A stretch of DNA of 64,000 nucleotides from Heterostelium album PN500 (taxonomy: Eukaryota; Evosea; Eumycetozoa; Acytosteliales; Acytosteliaceae): NCBI RefSeq assembly GCF_000004825.1, contig NW_008805067.1, positions 186,001-250,000 on the forward strand, written 5' to 3'. Every line of letters begins with the position of its first letter. Positions within the stretch are counted from its first letter, which is position 1. The notes below the pieces were generated by a model. That model was not told the origin of the DNA. It searched no databases and saw only the letters and a program-made list of their open reading frames with translations. The position numbers and the translations under genes are program-made. Of the stretch, positions 12,297 to 27,007 are shown one piece after another.

Positions 12297-12627
12297 GAAA
12301 TTCCAGTACCAAACGAATTAATCAGTCAGTTCATCTTTTCAAAATTTTATCATTAATAAACATTTTCAATGTTTTTTTTGAAAGTGAGCAATTTTTTTTC
12401 TCTCCATTTCTTGGAAAAAATAAACATTTTTTTATTTTAAATTAAAATTATAAAACATTTGTAACTTATTATAATTTAACATTTAATTTTATTTATTATA
12501 CAAAGTGTCGTAGACAGTTGGAAAAAATTATTGTTTAATATATATTAATTAAAAACACTATTTAATATTAATATATATTTAGAAAGGATAGTCTCAAAAA
12601 AAATTAAAAAGATTGGTCATTGGAAAA

Positions 12628-13632
12628 TTAACATTCTCCTGGTAAATGGTGTTCCTCCATTCCATAGTTGGATTCCCTGGATGTTGTTAAATTTCTGTTG
12701 TGTGAGTAATTGATATTTTGTGTTGTTGATGTTGAAAGTGAAGTTGGTTGTCTTTGTTGTTGTTGTGAATTTAAAGTTCTAATTGTTTCATTTGCTTGTT
12801 GTAATTTATCATTTAATTCAGCCTATAGTTATAGTTATTATTAAATTTAGGAAAATAGATTAATATTTTAATAACTTATCAAAAGCAATTATTTGTTTTT
12901 TCTTTTCTTTTAGAAAACATACATTTTCTTTAGTTAACTGTTGGATCTTTCTAGCTCTGATACCGTTTTGTTTGGTTACCAATGGATCAACGTGAGTTGA
13001 TTGCTCTACCATTTCCTCGAGTGCCTCCACCTGGTCGTGCAACATTTGATTTTCCTCGCGCAAACGGTGTACCAATCTTAATCTGTTATTGTTGATCAAA
13101 ACGTTTGCTGTTTGTTGGTTATAAAAGACAAAACAAACAAATGATTTGAGTTTTAGTGAATTTCAATCAATATGATCGAGTTAGTTAATATTTTATTATA
13201 ATTTAAAAGAAATTAAAAAAAAATTAAAAAAATCAAAAATGCATTGCAAAAAAAAAAATTGATCAATGGGAAAAAAAAAAAAAAAAAAAAGTCAAACTTA
13301 CCTCTTGATTGATCATGGAATGAAACTTGGGCATGCAGTTGATCATTTTCAATCTGTAGGTTCTTCATCATCTCTTCAAATTCTTTCAACTTCTTTTCCA
13401 ACTCTACGATTCTTCTTCCTTGTGATTGTTGTAGTTGACTTGGTCCATTGTTACTGACTTGTTGTGGTTGTAGGACTGATTTCTGTGACGATGAGTTGTT
13501 GTTTGGTGGTGTCAAAACCTGTGTCTTTTGTTGCTTAACAGGCTGAAGTGGTTGTCTCTTTAAATCTTGAATTCCACCTGCATGACTATTTAGCTCTGAA
13601 GCATTTAAAATATTTTCTTTATATGAGTTCAT
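12628..13632 (-). CDS. Coiled-coil protein of unknown function
   Basis: I do not recognise this gene. Three exons (13632-13302, 13107-12923, 12822-12628) join in frame to give 236 residues. The first 65 residues are Gln/Asn/Ser-rich and probably disordered. From about residue 70 to 195 the protein is a heptad-like coiled coil, rich in Leu, Glu and Lys and beginning GRRIVELEKKLKEFEEMM. The tail is Gln/Thr/Ser-rich and ends GEC. All junctions use GTAAGT/GTATGT donors and AG acceptors. The upstream gap to the next gene is 264 bases with a long A-run near 13811. A scaffold or cytoskeletal adaptor role is possible but only a guess. Confidence 0.75.
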
Positions 13633-13896
13633 TGTTTTTGTAAATTGTAAATATATTTAAAAAATTAAAATAATAATTTTTATTTTTTTTGAGAAAATTT
13701 AAATTAAATAAATATAGTAATAAAGATATATATAGGGATAAGATTTGATAAAAATAATGTGAAGATGAAAAATTGGTTTTTTTTACCGTTAATATGCAAA
13801 CCACATTTGATAAAAAAAAAAAAAAAAAAATTACAAAAAAAAAATCCTTTATTTAAATTTGTGCTATTGCAAAAAAGGCGCGGATTTCATGATTGC

Positions 13897-15840
13897 TTAT
13901 TTTTTCAGGTTGTCCAATGTCGATAATTTTGATTCGATCCGATCAATTCGCGATGATTGATCATTAATTAATATTTCTATTTTTTCAAGTTTTGCAAATA
14001 TTTTTGTTAAAAGTTCATAGTTATTTATATTATTATTATTTTGATTATTATTATTATTATTTAATAGTGAAAGTGATAAAAGTGATAAATCTTTATAATC
14101 TGATTTTAGAGAAGAGGAAATAGATATATTTGGTTTGTTGTAGTTCGATTCAGCCTTAATTGCTCGTAATATAAATATAATACCGTTATCATTGGATTGT
14201 ATACCTTTAATACGTATTGGAGAGGTGGAAGAAGATGTTGTTTGTTGTTTTGGTAGTTCATTGCTATCGTTGATAGTTATTGTCGATTGAAAAGTTATTA
14301 GATTATTATTGTTATTGTTTACATTGGCACAAGCAAAAGAATATAATGATATCTGATTTGATTGATTGGATGCTATTGCAAGTGTAGAAGTCTTTACATC
14401 AAATGTTATTAAATCAATCACTTTATAGTCAGATACCAATTCTGTTTGTAATGATAAATTATTATTATTATTATCACTGTTACTATGTCTAAATATATAA
14501 AGTTTAGATTTTAATGATTGTTGTTGTTGTTGTTGTTGTTCTTGTTCTTTTTTTGGATTATCATTATCTTTATCATCTTCATTACTATTATTATTATTTA
14601 TTATATTTAATTGTTGTGGTTGTTGATTTTGAGTATCATTGGGTATCATAAACATTGAACTAATTAGTGATGTTTGAGATTGACGATTAAAATTTGGTAT
14701 TGTTGTAATATTATTGTTATTATCTTCATTATTATTCTCTTTTAATATTGATATTAAGCTTTTATTATTATTATTATTATTATTATTACTTTTAGATAAT
14801 GATAAAGAATCTAATGATATGTTATCATTATTATTGTTGTTGTTATTTATAAATATATTTATATCATCTGTAACTATAAAATAGTCATTGCTACACCATT
14901 GTATTGTTGAAAAGGAATAGGTATCTGAATTAATTGTAGTATCATTATTATTATCACTATTATCAACTTTGTACTCTACAATCTTATAGTTATTTATATT
15001 CAGAGTGATGTCTATCCATTCAATTACTTTAATTTGATTTCTAGTAATACTATATATATAATGAGGTTTAGTAAAAAATAATATTCTAATTAGTATAGTA
15101 TAATAACAAAATTTTTAGATGTTATATATATTAACGATTATGCTTACATTAATAAACATTGATAGTTATTATGATTCCATTGAATATCTTTAATATTTGA
15201 TTCAAACTTTAATTTTAGAGGTATTTCAAGTTGATTGGTGATTGTCAAAAGATTAGCTTTAGAGTGAGCACAAACGCCACTGTAACGGTTGTTCAACCTC
15301 AGTCTTTGATTGATTACATTATCTATTGACGTTATCGTTTTTATTTGATAGGTGATATCATTGTTATTATTATTATCATTAGAGAAGAGTGATGAATCAT
15401 TATTTGATAGAAAGAATGAGAATTGTGGTGTATATCTAAAATTAATCAAAGCTTTAGTTAGTATTTAAGTTCTTTATAGAAAGACAATAATAGTACTTAA
15501 ATAATAATACATACAATTGATTGATATCAATAGGTAGAGTATTATTATTATTATTAGATTTTAATAAATCAAGTATCTCTTTGAATGATTGATTATCGAA
15601 TTTCAATTTGAATAGAGAGTATCTATTGTCAATATACCAAGGAAGATATGATATAGAAGTAGTAGATTGATCTCTATATTGTTGTTGTTGTTGTTGTTTG
15701 ACAATGTGATCTAAATAATTGATATTACAATTGAATAGATTTATTTTTGTATCATCATTATCTGATAAACTTAAAATATATTTAATTTCATTTGTTGAAG
15801 ATCTTAGATTGTCCATCATGATCACCACCTTGTTGTGCAT
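13897..15840 (-). CDS. WDCP-like protein (WD repeat and coiled-coil containing)
   Basis: Three exons (15840-15515, 15435-15148, 15049-13897) join in frame to 588 residues. The recognisable part is VIDLITFDVKTSTLAIASNQ near residue 410, which resembles the VPDLIAFNLKAHVVAVASN segment of animal WDCP. A C-terminal amphipathic coiled coil (LLTKIFAKLEKIEILINDQ) also occupies the same place as the WDCP coiled coil. The rest has beta-strand-like WQC/WCSNDYFIV pieces expected of a degenerate propeller, interrupted by many poly-Asn and one poly-Gln insertion. The first ATG in frame is at 15840, and a second at 15819 is possible. The assignment is by eye and tentative; a dictyostelid-specific propeller protein is the alternative. 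Confidence 0.5.
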
Positions 15841-15985
15841 TGAAAAAACGAATGAAGACAAAAAAAAACAAATATTATAATATATTTTTTTGTTTTAAAA
15901 TTGGTACAAAATTTGTAATATTATTATTTATTATATTGTTTACGTAGGGTAATGGTAATGGTAGTTTTATAATGTAATTACTTTA

Positions 15986-17884
15986 CTATGGTTTGTTTGG
16001 TTTGTAAATGAGATCGACAAGGAAGCTTGTTCCGTTGTTTGGTGCCGGTTTGGTAACATTCATTAGTTGTGCAATGAAATTGTATACCTCTGTATTTGGC
16101 ATATTGAAATTCTTTTTACCATTCACTATATTTGGTCCGTGTGCAACGAATATCGCTCTCATATCTACAAGTCTATAAAAACAGTTGAATATTAATAAAT
16201 ATATAATTGATTATTATTTTAATATAAATATAATAATTTGATTTGTTTAGATACATACGTATTATTATAACCATGTTCACCATAATCAACATATGATTTA
16301 GAACCATCTAAAATAATTTGATAGCCTTCATCGACAACGGCAATCAAAGGTGCAATTCTAGTTGTACTATTATATCTATAGGCATCTGGTATTTCATCTT
16401 TAAGATAAACATTCAAATGTGGTAGATTAGCTTCTTTCAATCTATTATATGTATCGATAATAGCTCTTTTTTTTTTTTTTGAGTAGAGATGAATTATAGA
16501 GTTAGTAAAGTGTGATAACTATTTAAACGTAGCAATATTGTTATGTTTTGTTATGTCGATTACTTACTGTGGTCCTCCAACTTGATTCTCATAGACAGAG
16601 AGGATTGGTGTAGTGTCAGGTACATAGGTAGCGGTCATATCGATATATTGAGTAACATCGACTGTTTCGATGATGTTTGTCATTCCATGATCGGATAGAA
16701 TGATAATGTTGGTAGTTTCGTATAGTCCATTGTCTTTTAGACCTTGTAGTAGTGTTCCAATGGCATTGTCGACCTCGACAATCGTATTGTTGACAACGAG
16801 CGATTTGACTCCACCCTTTGTCTGATGTGCAGCATTATCTACATCGTATAGATATGCCATCGTTAGATTTGGCTTTTGATTCAACTGCCAACTCAGCACC
16901 TGCGCCAGAACCGTACTGGCCGGTGTCGGCTTGAAAGGACTGACATTGTATTGCGGTACATAAGCAGCGCAACCTGGCCAGAAATAACAAGATGCATTCA
17001 AATTCTAAAAGAAAAGAAAAAGAATATTAGTAACTTTACAATTGGTAACACAATTAAAACAATCGTTAGTTATTGCTTACCGATTTTGATGCAGATTCCC
17101 AAATTGGTTCACCCCACCACCATTTTTTGTCGGTCAAACTACGTGAAAAAGTTTCGTTGAGGACCGGGTCGTAGAAGGTGTTCGATACGATACCGTGATT
17201 CTCTGGGTAGAGTCCGGTTGCTATTGAGTAGTGATTGGGGAATGTTTTCGATGGGAACTGCGGTGTCATGTAGTCCGCCCTGACGCCGGCATCGTCGCCG
17301 GTGTAAAGCGACATGATGTTCGGTGTCAGTCCCCACTCGAGATAGTCGTACCGGAAACCATCGATCGAGATGACAATGGTGGGATTGACTCTCGGTGTAT
17401 TGTAGATGGGTGGTTTTACGTGATTATCGTTGTTGTCCTTGATGTGACTCCTCAGTACAAAGAAGACACTGAAAAAGATGACAAACACGACGAGCATGAT
17501 CAGCAGCGTGTAGAGTGCCATTCGCACACGTTTCTGAGAGAGTTTGTTTAGGAGATAGGTGATCGTCGATGACTTGCGCGACGACGGTGATCGAAGGAAT
17601 TCCACCTCGATGAACGAATGATCCTCTTTGTCTTCTTCCTCGTCGTCGTAGTCGTCGAGAATGCTCGATGAATAGGTTGGCGAGAACTCGCCACCTGAAA
17701 AAAAGAATGGATTCCGACTGGCTTCGAAATCGTTCATCTCATAGCCATCTCCATTATTAATACTGTTACTATTGTTGATATTGTTATTGTTTGTACCATT
17801 ACCACCACTACTACTGTTGCTGTTGTTGTTACCATTATAATCATATGAATGGTTGTTATTGTTACTATTACTGTTATTCAACAT
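15986..17884 (-). CDS. Ectonucleotide pyrophosphatase/phosphodiesterase (NPP family), type II membrane protein
   Basis: NPP enzymes hydrolyse phosphodiester or pyrophosphate bonds of extracellular nucleotides or lipids with two zinc ions. Four exons (17884-17081, 17004-16568, 16465-16259, 16172-15986) join in frame to 544 residues. After an Asn/Ser-rich and acidic cytosolic tail, a single membrane anchor spans about residues 122-146. The catalytic domain follows with the zinc-binding SIDGFRYDYL (Asp175), the nucleophile motif PSKTFPNH (Thr214), GLYPENHGI, the SDHGM metal site, GEHGYNN and the FVAHGP segment near the end. All metal and catalytic motifs are present, so it should be active. There is no somatomedin-B or nuclease-like domain, so it resembles the short NPP4-7 type. 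The substrate cannot be told. Confidence 0.93.
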
Positions 17885-20520
<2,636 letters not shown>

Positions 20521-20686
20521 ACAAAAGTCTGTCCAACCAACTTTTTAAAACCTTTTATAAATTAATAATATATATATATAATTATTTAAAACAAAACAAA
20601 AACACATTGTGATAATTATTTCTACACAAAAACAAATTGATTGATATTTATTCCAACTCGGTATTATATTATATTTATTCGTTTTT

Positions 20687-21694
20687 TTATTCGGTATCTG
20701 ATTTAACATCACTACTCTTGGCAACTGCTTTCTTTTTTGGTGTTTTCTTTTCCTTCTCTTTTTCCTTTTCTTTCTTTTCCTTCTCTTTTTCTTCATCTTT
20801 CTTATCGTCTTTTTTCTCTGTTTTCTTTCTTGGTGTTCTCTTTTCTTCTTTCTCTTTTTCCTTTTCTTTTTCTTTCTCCTTTTCTTTCTCTTCTTCTTCC
20901 TTCTTGGTAGCTCTCTTTCTCTTTGGCTTCTCTTCTTCGGCAGCAGCTTTAGCTTCTTCCTCATCTTTTGCTGGCTCAGTTGACTTTCTCTTTGTTGATG
21001 GTCTCTTGGTGGCGGCAGCTCTCTTCTTTGGTGTCTCTGGGATGTCTGTTGGTGCTGCTACTGTTGTTGATGCTGCAACCTTTGAATCTGTAGTGCTACC
21101 ATTCAATGCTGATCCATAAGCTGGAATTGAAATTGGTGTTGTAATGCTTGATAAAATCGAACTAATGTCATTTAAAGTAACTTGATCGGCACTACAAAAG
21201 TTGTTCAATAAAAAAACAAACCAATTAATATCACTTCAATCTAAAAGTAATCTTTCTCTACTACCAAATCAATACATACGTCTTTAACTTTTCACCTAAA
21301 TAAAATAGATTCCACAATAAACACAATCAGTAAGACGGTATTGAGTGATAAATGTTAGCAAATTTGAAATATAAATAAATAACACTATTAATTTTCAACA
21401 TATTGTACCGATTACCTACATAAGTTTTCACATTGGAATCTATGACGTGAGAAGTAATCTGAAACCTCACGAGCAAACTAAAAGAAAAAAGTTATAGAAG
21501 GTTTGTAGATAGTGATTAGCAAGCAATCCAAAGTAATAATTTGAAATATATATAATGAAATGTAAAGTAATGACATGAACATCCACCAATGTTTACTGCT
21601 GTCATCATCATTATCATGATATCATGCATACCTTTGCGTTATTTTGTAAGATATCGATACAGATCTCTTTTACTGCACTATTTGATGAACTCAT
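20687..21694 (-). CDS. Lysine/glutamate-rich protein with conserved-looking N-terminus; contains a 16-nt exon
   Basis: I do not recognise this gene. Four exons (21694-21632, 21477-21420, 21295-21280, 21191-20687) give 213 residues. The in-frame solution needs a GTAGGT donor after exon 2 and a micro-exon of 16 nucleotides. The first 85 residues look like a folded helical domain (VKEICIDILQ, FAREVSDYFSRHRFQCENLC, then ITTPISIPAYGSAL). From residue 100 on it is Lys/Glu-rich with basic KRKRATKK and PKKKAVAK clusters that look like nuclear localisation signals. A chromatin or nucleolar role is plausible but inferred. Its stop is 166 bases from the adenosine kinase stop, so the two genes converge. 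Confidence 0.75.
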
Positions 21695-24435
21695 TTCCTT
21701 TTTCGTTTAGACGAATAACGGTAGTCTAATTGATAATCTACAAATGAAAAATGAAACCATTGTTCGTGGTTCGATTTGTAGTTGCGAAAAACAAAAAAAA
21801 TGTAATAATTTTAAATTTTTCCCATTCACTTGACAAATCAACTTATTACCCAAGTTTGTTTATCTTATTTCAATTGAAATTTGTAATAGACTAAATGTAT
21901 ATTAATTCTACTTATAATTTAAACCAATTTGGTTGAGATAAAGAAAAAAATATGATTTATTTGTAATTTCCTTTTTTTTTTTTTTTTTTTTTTTATTCTA
22001 TACTTTCCTTTATGTATACCTAGATCCAACAAATCTATATTGACCTTAATTATAATCGGAATAAATTGAAATAGGTACTAGTTCTCTGAATGCTATGATG
22101 CTAAGTTGAGTACACTTGAAGTTGTTGTTTGAGATATCTTTGCGCTAATTGCTACACTATGCGAATTAGTCCTAACAAAAGATACAATAAACTCCCAACT
22201 GAAAAGATCTTCTCCTCAATGTTGAATAATCCAACTAGTTGCCTGAAATTTCATCTGACTATAAGGCCTTGCTTCGCCATACTCTGAACTAGCTGATGAT
22301 CTAGTATTGAACTTGTTGAATACGCTATGCTCCTGTGACACAGCAAGGATTTGTAAGTAGATATGAATAGTCTATAAATATAGAGAGCAGAAAATATATA
22401 ACTGTGGAGTCGGTAGGTAGTAGTAGTGATGTCATCGGCCAATGACAGTAACGCTTATAGACATATGTGCAGCGATGAATAGTTGCACTCTGTTAGAATC
22501 ACACCACTTACAATATCACACTTTGAGGTTGTCTAGCCTATCGATTTGTTTGATAACTCTGACTTTAAGACTTTCTCTGTCTCTATGATTACTCGTAAGT
22601 TAACACTGAAAAAGTGAGATCTGGGATTTATTGCAACTTGACTACCACCACGTGATTTATATGAAAAATGATCTAGGATTTGAAGGAACTAATAAACATT
22701 GTAGTATGCAAAAGATAGGGATAAAAAAAAAAAATTAATCATTTTATAAATTTTGTTTTTGTTTTTGCTTCTCAAAATAAAATCAAAGTGATATGATATG
22801 ATATCGACAACTAATATTTCTTTTAACCAGGCTCATCATCTAATAATTAACTTTTTTGGATGACACAAAACTTTTTTTTTTTTTTTTTTTTTTTTAAATG
22901 AGCAAAATTTTGACAAACATAAATGAAATTGACTTTTTTTCACACCTTCCACATAATTGTGTGAATTTCACACTTTTGCTTGAAAGGGTTTTTTCTATTT
23001 TTTTTAATTTATTATTTTTTTAAAATCAATGTTTTTTGATTTTTGTTTTGGTTTTATAAAGATGAGGTATTCATAATTCAATGAATAAAAAAAATTAATC
23101 AACACAACAACATAAAATCATTATTTATTTCTACAATATTTATTTCAGATTATTTATTAACAAAGAATCTTAACTCTTTTTTTTTTATTTTTTTTTTTAT
23201 TAACTTTCTACTTTTTTATTATTAATTAAAAATTTAATTTATTTTGTTTGGTAAGCAATTATAATTAAAGGATAGAACAACTCACAATAATCAATAATCA
23301 AGATATTTAGATGAGACAGACATCAGATAGATACAATACAATGTGCAAACAAAGGAATTAAGATCTTTTTTTTAATCAGAAGAATAAATAAAATAAAATA
23401 AAAATTATTTGTTTATTTTTTTTTTTTTTATCATTTATATTTTTATAACTATACTATACTTCAAACTAACTATAGTTTAAAAATTACTGATATTGTATTA
23501 TATAAGTTATTATCTATTTTTATATATTGACATATTTATTTGTTTAAAAAGAAATGGTATTATGTATGTGTGTTTAAGATTGACCAACCACTTACACACA
23601 ATTCACTTGCACACACAACAATTCATACTTGTGTTTAAATATTATATTTTTTTTTTTTTAAATTAACAGCAGAATTTTTTATTAGTGGGTAATCAATGAT
23701 TGTTTTTATCTATCACCCACACCAGCAAGCACATCCCACCACCTTTTAATTTATTTTTTCTCACCCCATATCTTTAATGCAATTTTAAGGGTTGGGTTGA
23801 TTTGTGGTCATTATTATTCAATGATAAACTTAAAAACCAAACATTATTCTTTTTAAATTATATTGTTATATATATATTTATTACTTTTTTGTAGCAATAC
23901 CATTGGTTTGTTGTTTTGTTTGTTTGTTTTTAGTTGTGTTGTTGTATAAAACCTCAAATTAATATCTTCTCTTTTTAATTTCATTGCATTTTTTGTATAG
24001 CTTTAAATATTAATATAAATAATAATCATAATTAAATAATAAATATAATAGATAATAATAAAATTGAATAATTATTAGAAAAATCAAAAACAGAGAAAAC
24101 ATAATTTTCTTAGCAAAAAACAAAACAAAAACAAAAACAAATAAATTAAAACAAAACTAACTTTATTTTATTCTTCTTTTTTTTTTTTTTTAATTCTTTA
24201 TTTTTTATTTTACTTTACTTTGCTTTACTTTATAATTGGTTAATAATTATTAGATTTTACAATTTACAATCTTTTAATTTATTTTTACATTCTTTTTACT
24301 TTACAGGGTTTAATTATAACAGATTAAATCTTAAATAACTCCAATTTTTATCAACCTTCTATTTATTATTATTATTATTATTTTAAATTTCTACAATAAA
24401 CATTTTAAAATCAAGATTATCCATATCGGAGCAAT
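21695..24435. other. 2.7 kb divergent region, lysine-rich protein / IP6 kinase
   Basis: The right part (22720-24435) is extremely AT-rich, with T-runs of 15-20 bases near 22870, 23175 and 24180. It probably includes the IP6 kinase promoter and leader. The left part contains an unusual higher-complexity block (22020-22690), listed separately. I find no tRNA or supported coding region. Confidence 0.55.
22020..22690. other. Higher-GC, higher-complexity block in AT-rich spacer
   Basis: This stretch lacks the homopolymers of its surroundings and contains mixed-base words (for example GGCCTTGCTTCGCC near 22265 and GGAGTCGGTAGG near 22405). Frames on both strands are short; the longest is 63 codons on the minus strand (22251-22442) and has no recognisable motif. 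It could be a non-coding RNA gene, a decayed gene or element, or an enhancer. I cannot decide from the sequence. Confidence 0.35.
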
Positions 24436-26280
24436 ATGTTTAATTTGGTGAAATATCAAGGTATTTCCAGTTTGTCAAGTAGTACCAGCAGCAACAGCAG
24501 TAATATCAGTGACAGCGACAGCAATAGTAGTATCAGTAGCAGCAGCAGCAACAACAATAAAGATGAAGAGCTAATATTGGATCCTTCAGTTACACAGTTC
24601 TCCAACCAAGTCGGAGGTCACTGCGCCATTCTCTCGGTGAATGGTAAGATTTGTAAACCACTAATACAACGTGAACTTAATTTCTATTTGGCTGCCTATT
24701 TCAATGAAGCTGTGCGTCCTTTTGTCGCCGGATTCCACGGAGTTGTTGACATCCTAAAGAATCATGATTGCTCGGATCTGAACAACACCAACACCGCCAC
24801 CAGCAGCAAGCCCACCAACAACGATGCTCAACTGATGAACATCGATCGTTTCCAGCCAGAGACCAATGAGATTGTTCTAACGACCAGCACCTCACCAATC
24901 AACATCAATCGACTATCGGCACTTGCTTCGCAATGCAGCAGCAGCAACAATAACAGTGGTAATCGAAGCAGAACCAGTAGCTTTGGCAGCTTCGGAAGTA
25001 GCTTTGAGCAAGACAGCTCATTGGATAGCTATCACACCGCAGCCACAGCGTCACACGACTTCCTTGTGGTGCTGCCTTCCGTACAGAAATTCATTGCCCA
25101 GTCCAAACAAAAGAAGAAAGCTCCGAAACATCCGGTCGGCACCGTTCAACAATATATATTGCTAGAGGACCTCACCAAGGGTTACAACCATCCGTGTATC
25201 GTAGATATCAAGGTGGGAACCAGACAGAAGGGTGCGATCTGTGCCAGCACGACATCGACCTCACTGGGTATAAGAATTTGTGGAATGAAAATATTTAGTG
25301 ATAACATAGGAGGAAATATTATATATGATAGATTCTACGGAAGATCATTAACAGACGAGTCACTAGAATCTACATTATATCATTTCTTTTTCCATTCATC
25401 AACAGACACCTCACAAATCTATCTTGTTGATTGTATTTTAGATAAATTATTAAGTTTAAAAGGTAAAATATCATATCAAATGTAATTTATAAATTAATGA
25501 GAGAGATTATATTTTTCTTTATAAAGAAAAACCTAACATAACTAACCATTTATTCTCTTTTTGTAAATATATATATATTTTTTAGACTCTTTATGTGATA
25601 AAAATAATCAATTTTCATTTAAACTTTATTCAAGCAGTTTATTGATCATCTACGAAGGTTCACCGTCTAGTAGTAATAGTTCAATAGATATGTTTTCAGG
25701 TTCAACATCATCATCACAGTCTTTGGATGATGGTGAAATTAGCTATCCTTCACTCCTCGAAGAAAGTGATGCAGATTCTTGTATTTCCACGTCCTCCGAT
25801 ATAGACTCGACGATCGACTCATCGGACAATGAGGATGAAATCAACCAGAGATTGCAACCACCTTCATCGTCAGTATTGAGATCTTCATCGTCGTCGTCGT
25901 CATCGTCTTCTTCCATTAGAAACGATGTCAAGATGATTGATTTCGCTCACGCCATCAATGTTGACGACAAGCACGAAGCGTCAGAGGATGACGGTTATAT
26001 ATTTGGTTTAGACAACCTCGTCAAGATACTGGCCAACATTAAATTGGCTATATCTTCCTCCACTACAAACTCACCCACAATCACCTCTCAAAATAACAAT
26101 TCTATTATTGTCGACAGTAGTAACAACAACAGCAGCGGCAGCAGTGGTAGCCGGTTAGCATCCAAAGTCGAAACATTATCACTTCAACATCACCAATCAC
26201 CAACAACACAATCATCGCTGTACTACAACAATCACCACCACAGCAAGCAACATATTGTCCAACAACTGGAAGGTTATTAA
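24436..26280 (+). CDS. i6kA: Inositol hexakisphosphate kinase (IP6K)
   Basis: IP6K makes the pyrophosphate IP7 (5-PP-IP5) from IP6. Two exons (24436-25462, 25586-26280) join in frame to 573 residues. The IPK-family signature P-x-x-x-D-x-K-x-G is PCIVDIKVG at residues 253-261, followed by SLGIRICGMKI. The second exon carries SSSLLIIYEG, the metal-binding MIDFAH, and DDGYIFGLDNLVKIL, the standard IP6K C-terminal order. Ser/Asn-rich insertions lie near the N-terminus, before the signature and between SLLIIYEG and MIDFAH. A further low-complexity tail follows. The D. discoideum symbol is borrowed by family; IPMK/IP3K members of the family are less likely because of the SLLIIYEG and GYIFGL wording. 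Confidence 0.9.
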
Positions 26281-27007
26281 TATTGATCGACAAACAACAA
26301 ACGATTATCATACAAAATCAAATCAAACCAAATCAATATCAAAAATACGATCGATGTATATTCATATATATAATATACTATTTGTGTATATAGCAGGACT
26401 TGTAACAATTAAAATCAAATCAATTCAAATCCAATCAACATTAAAATTAATCAACAAATCGAAACAGTCAAATCCAATCAACATGTATACATCATTTAAA
26501 ATAGATAATAAAAGATGATATATTTTATGTATAAATTTATCTAGTATTGTTTTCTTTATTCTTATTCTTGCTCCACATACCATTTATTGATTAAAAGTTT
26601 CAAGAAGAACAAGACAACTTAATGAACATTTAACACTAACATAAAAAGTTGACAAAAGAAATGTACATTTCTTTCAAGATTTTATATTATATTTGTATTA
26701 GTTTACAAAAAAAAAAAAAAAGAGTAAAAAGTATTTACTTTTTATATTATTGAGTATTTGAAAAGAGTCACAATTGGAAGTTTATTTGTTCCCATTACAC
26801 GTTAATTCCGATGGAACATTTGAAAAAAAATTTGAAATTTCATTAATGATGTTTCAAAAAAATGCATGATCAATAAGTTCGCTGATAAACACAACTATTA
26901 TTTCATTTTTTTTTATTTTGTTTTATTGATTTATTTTATTTTATTATCAGTTATATCTATATATATTTTATATATTTATTTATAAAGGATATTTTAATAG
27001 ATAAAAG
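26281..27007. other. Intergenic region, IP6K to ETF-QO
   Basis: This is AT-rich spacer between two genes in tandem. It has polyadenylation-like AATAAA motifs near 26505 and an A-run near 26708. T-rich sequence directly precedes the next start. No other feature is seen. Confidence 0.55.

Larger units (their letters stand above)
11089..12627. other. 1.5 kb intergenic region containing a duplicated exon-intron module
   Basis: This lies between the starts and ends of two minus-strand genes. The left part (11210-11640) is less monotonous than the usual spacer, with a TATAAAAGG box at about 11656. The middle holds two related blocks (11667-11954 and 12091-12268) and a perfect palindrome, described separately. 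The right part (12300-12620) is plain AT-rich DNA. Confidence 0.7.

Noticed and set aside
20637-21119. A 160-codon plus-strand Phe/Ser-rich frame
   Set aside because: It is the complement of the Lys/Glu-rich coding sequence, and its composition is the expected shadow.
22251-22442. A 63-codon minus-strand frame in the higher-complexity block
   Set aside because: It is short, with no recognisable motif and no splice partner.
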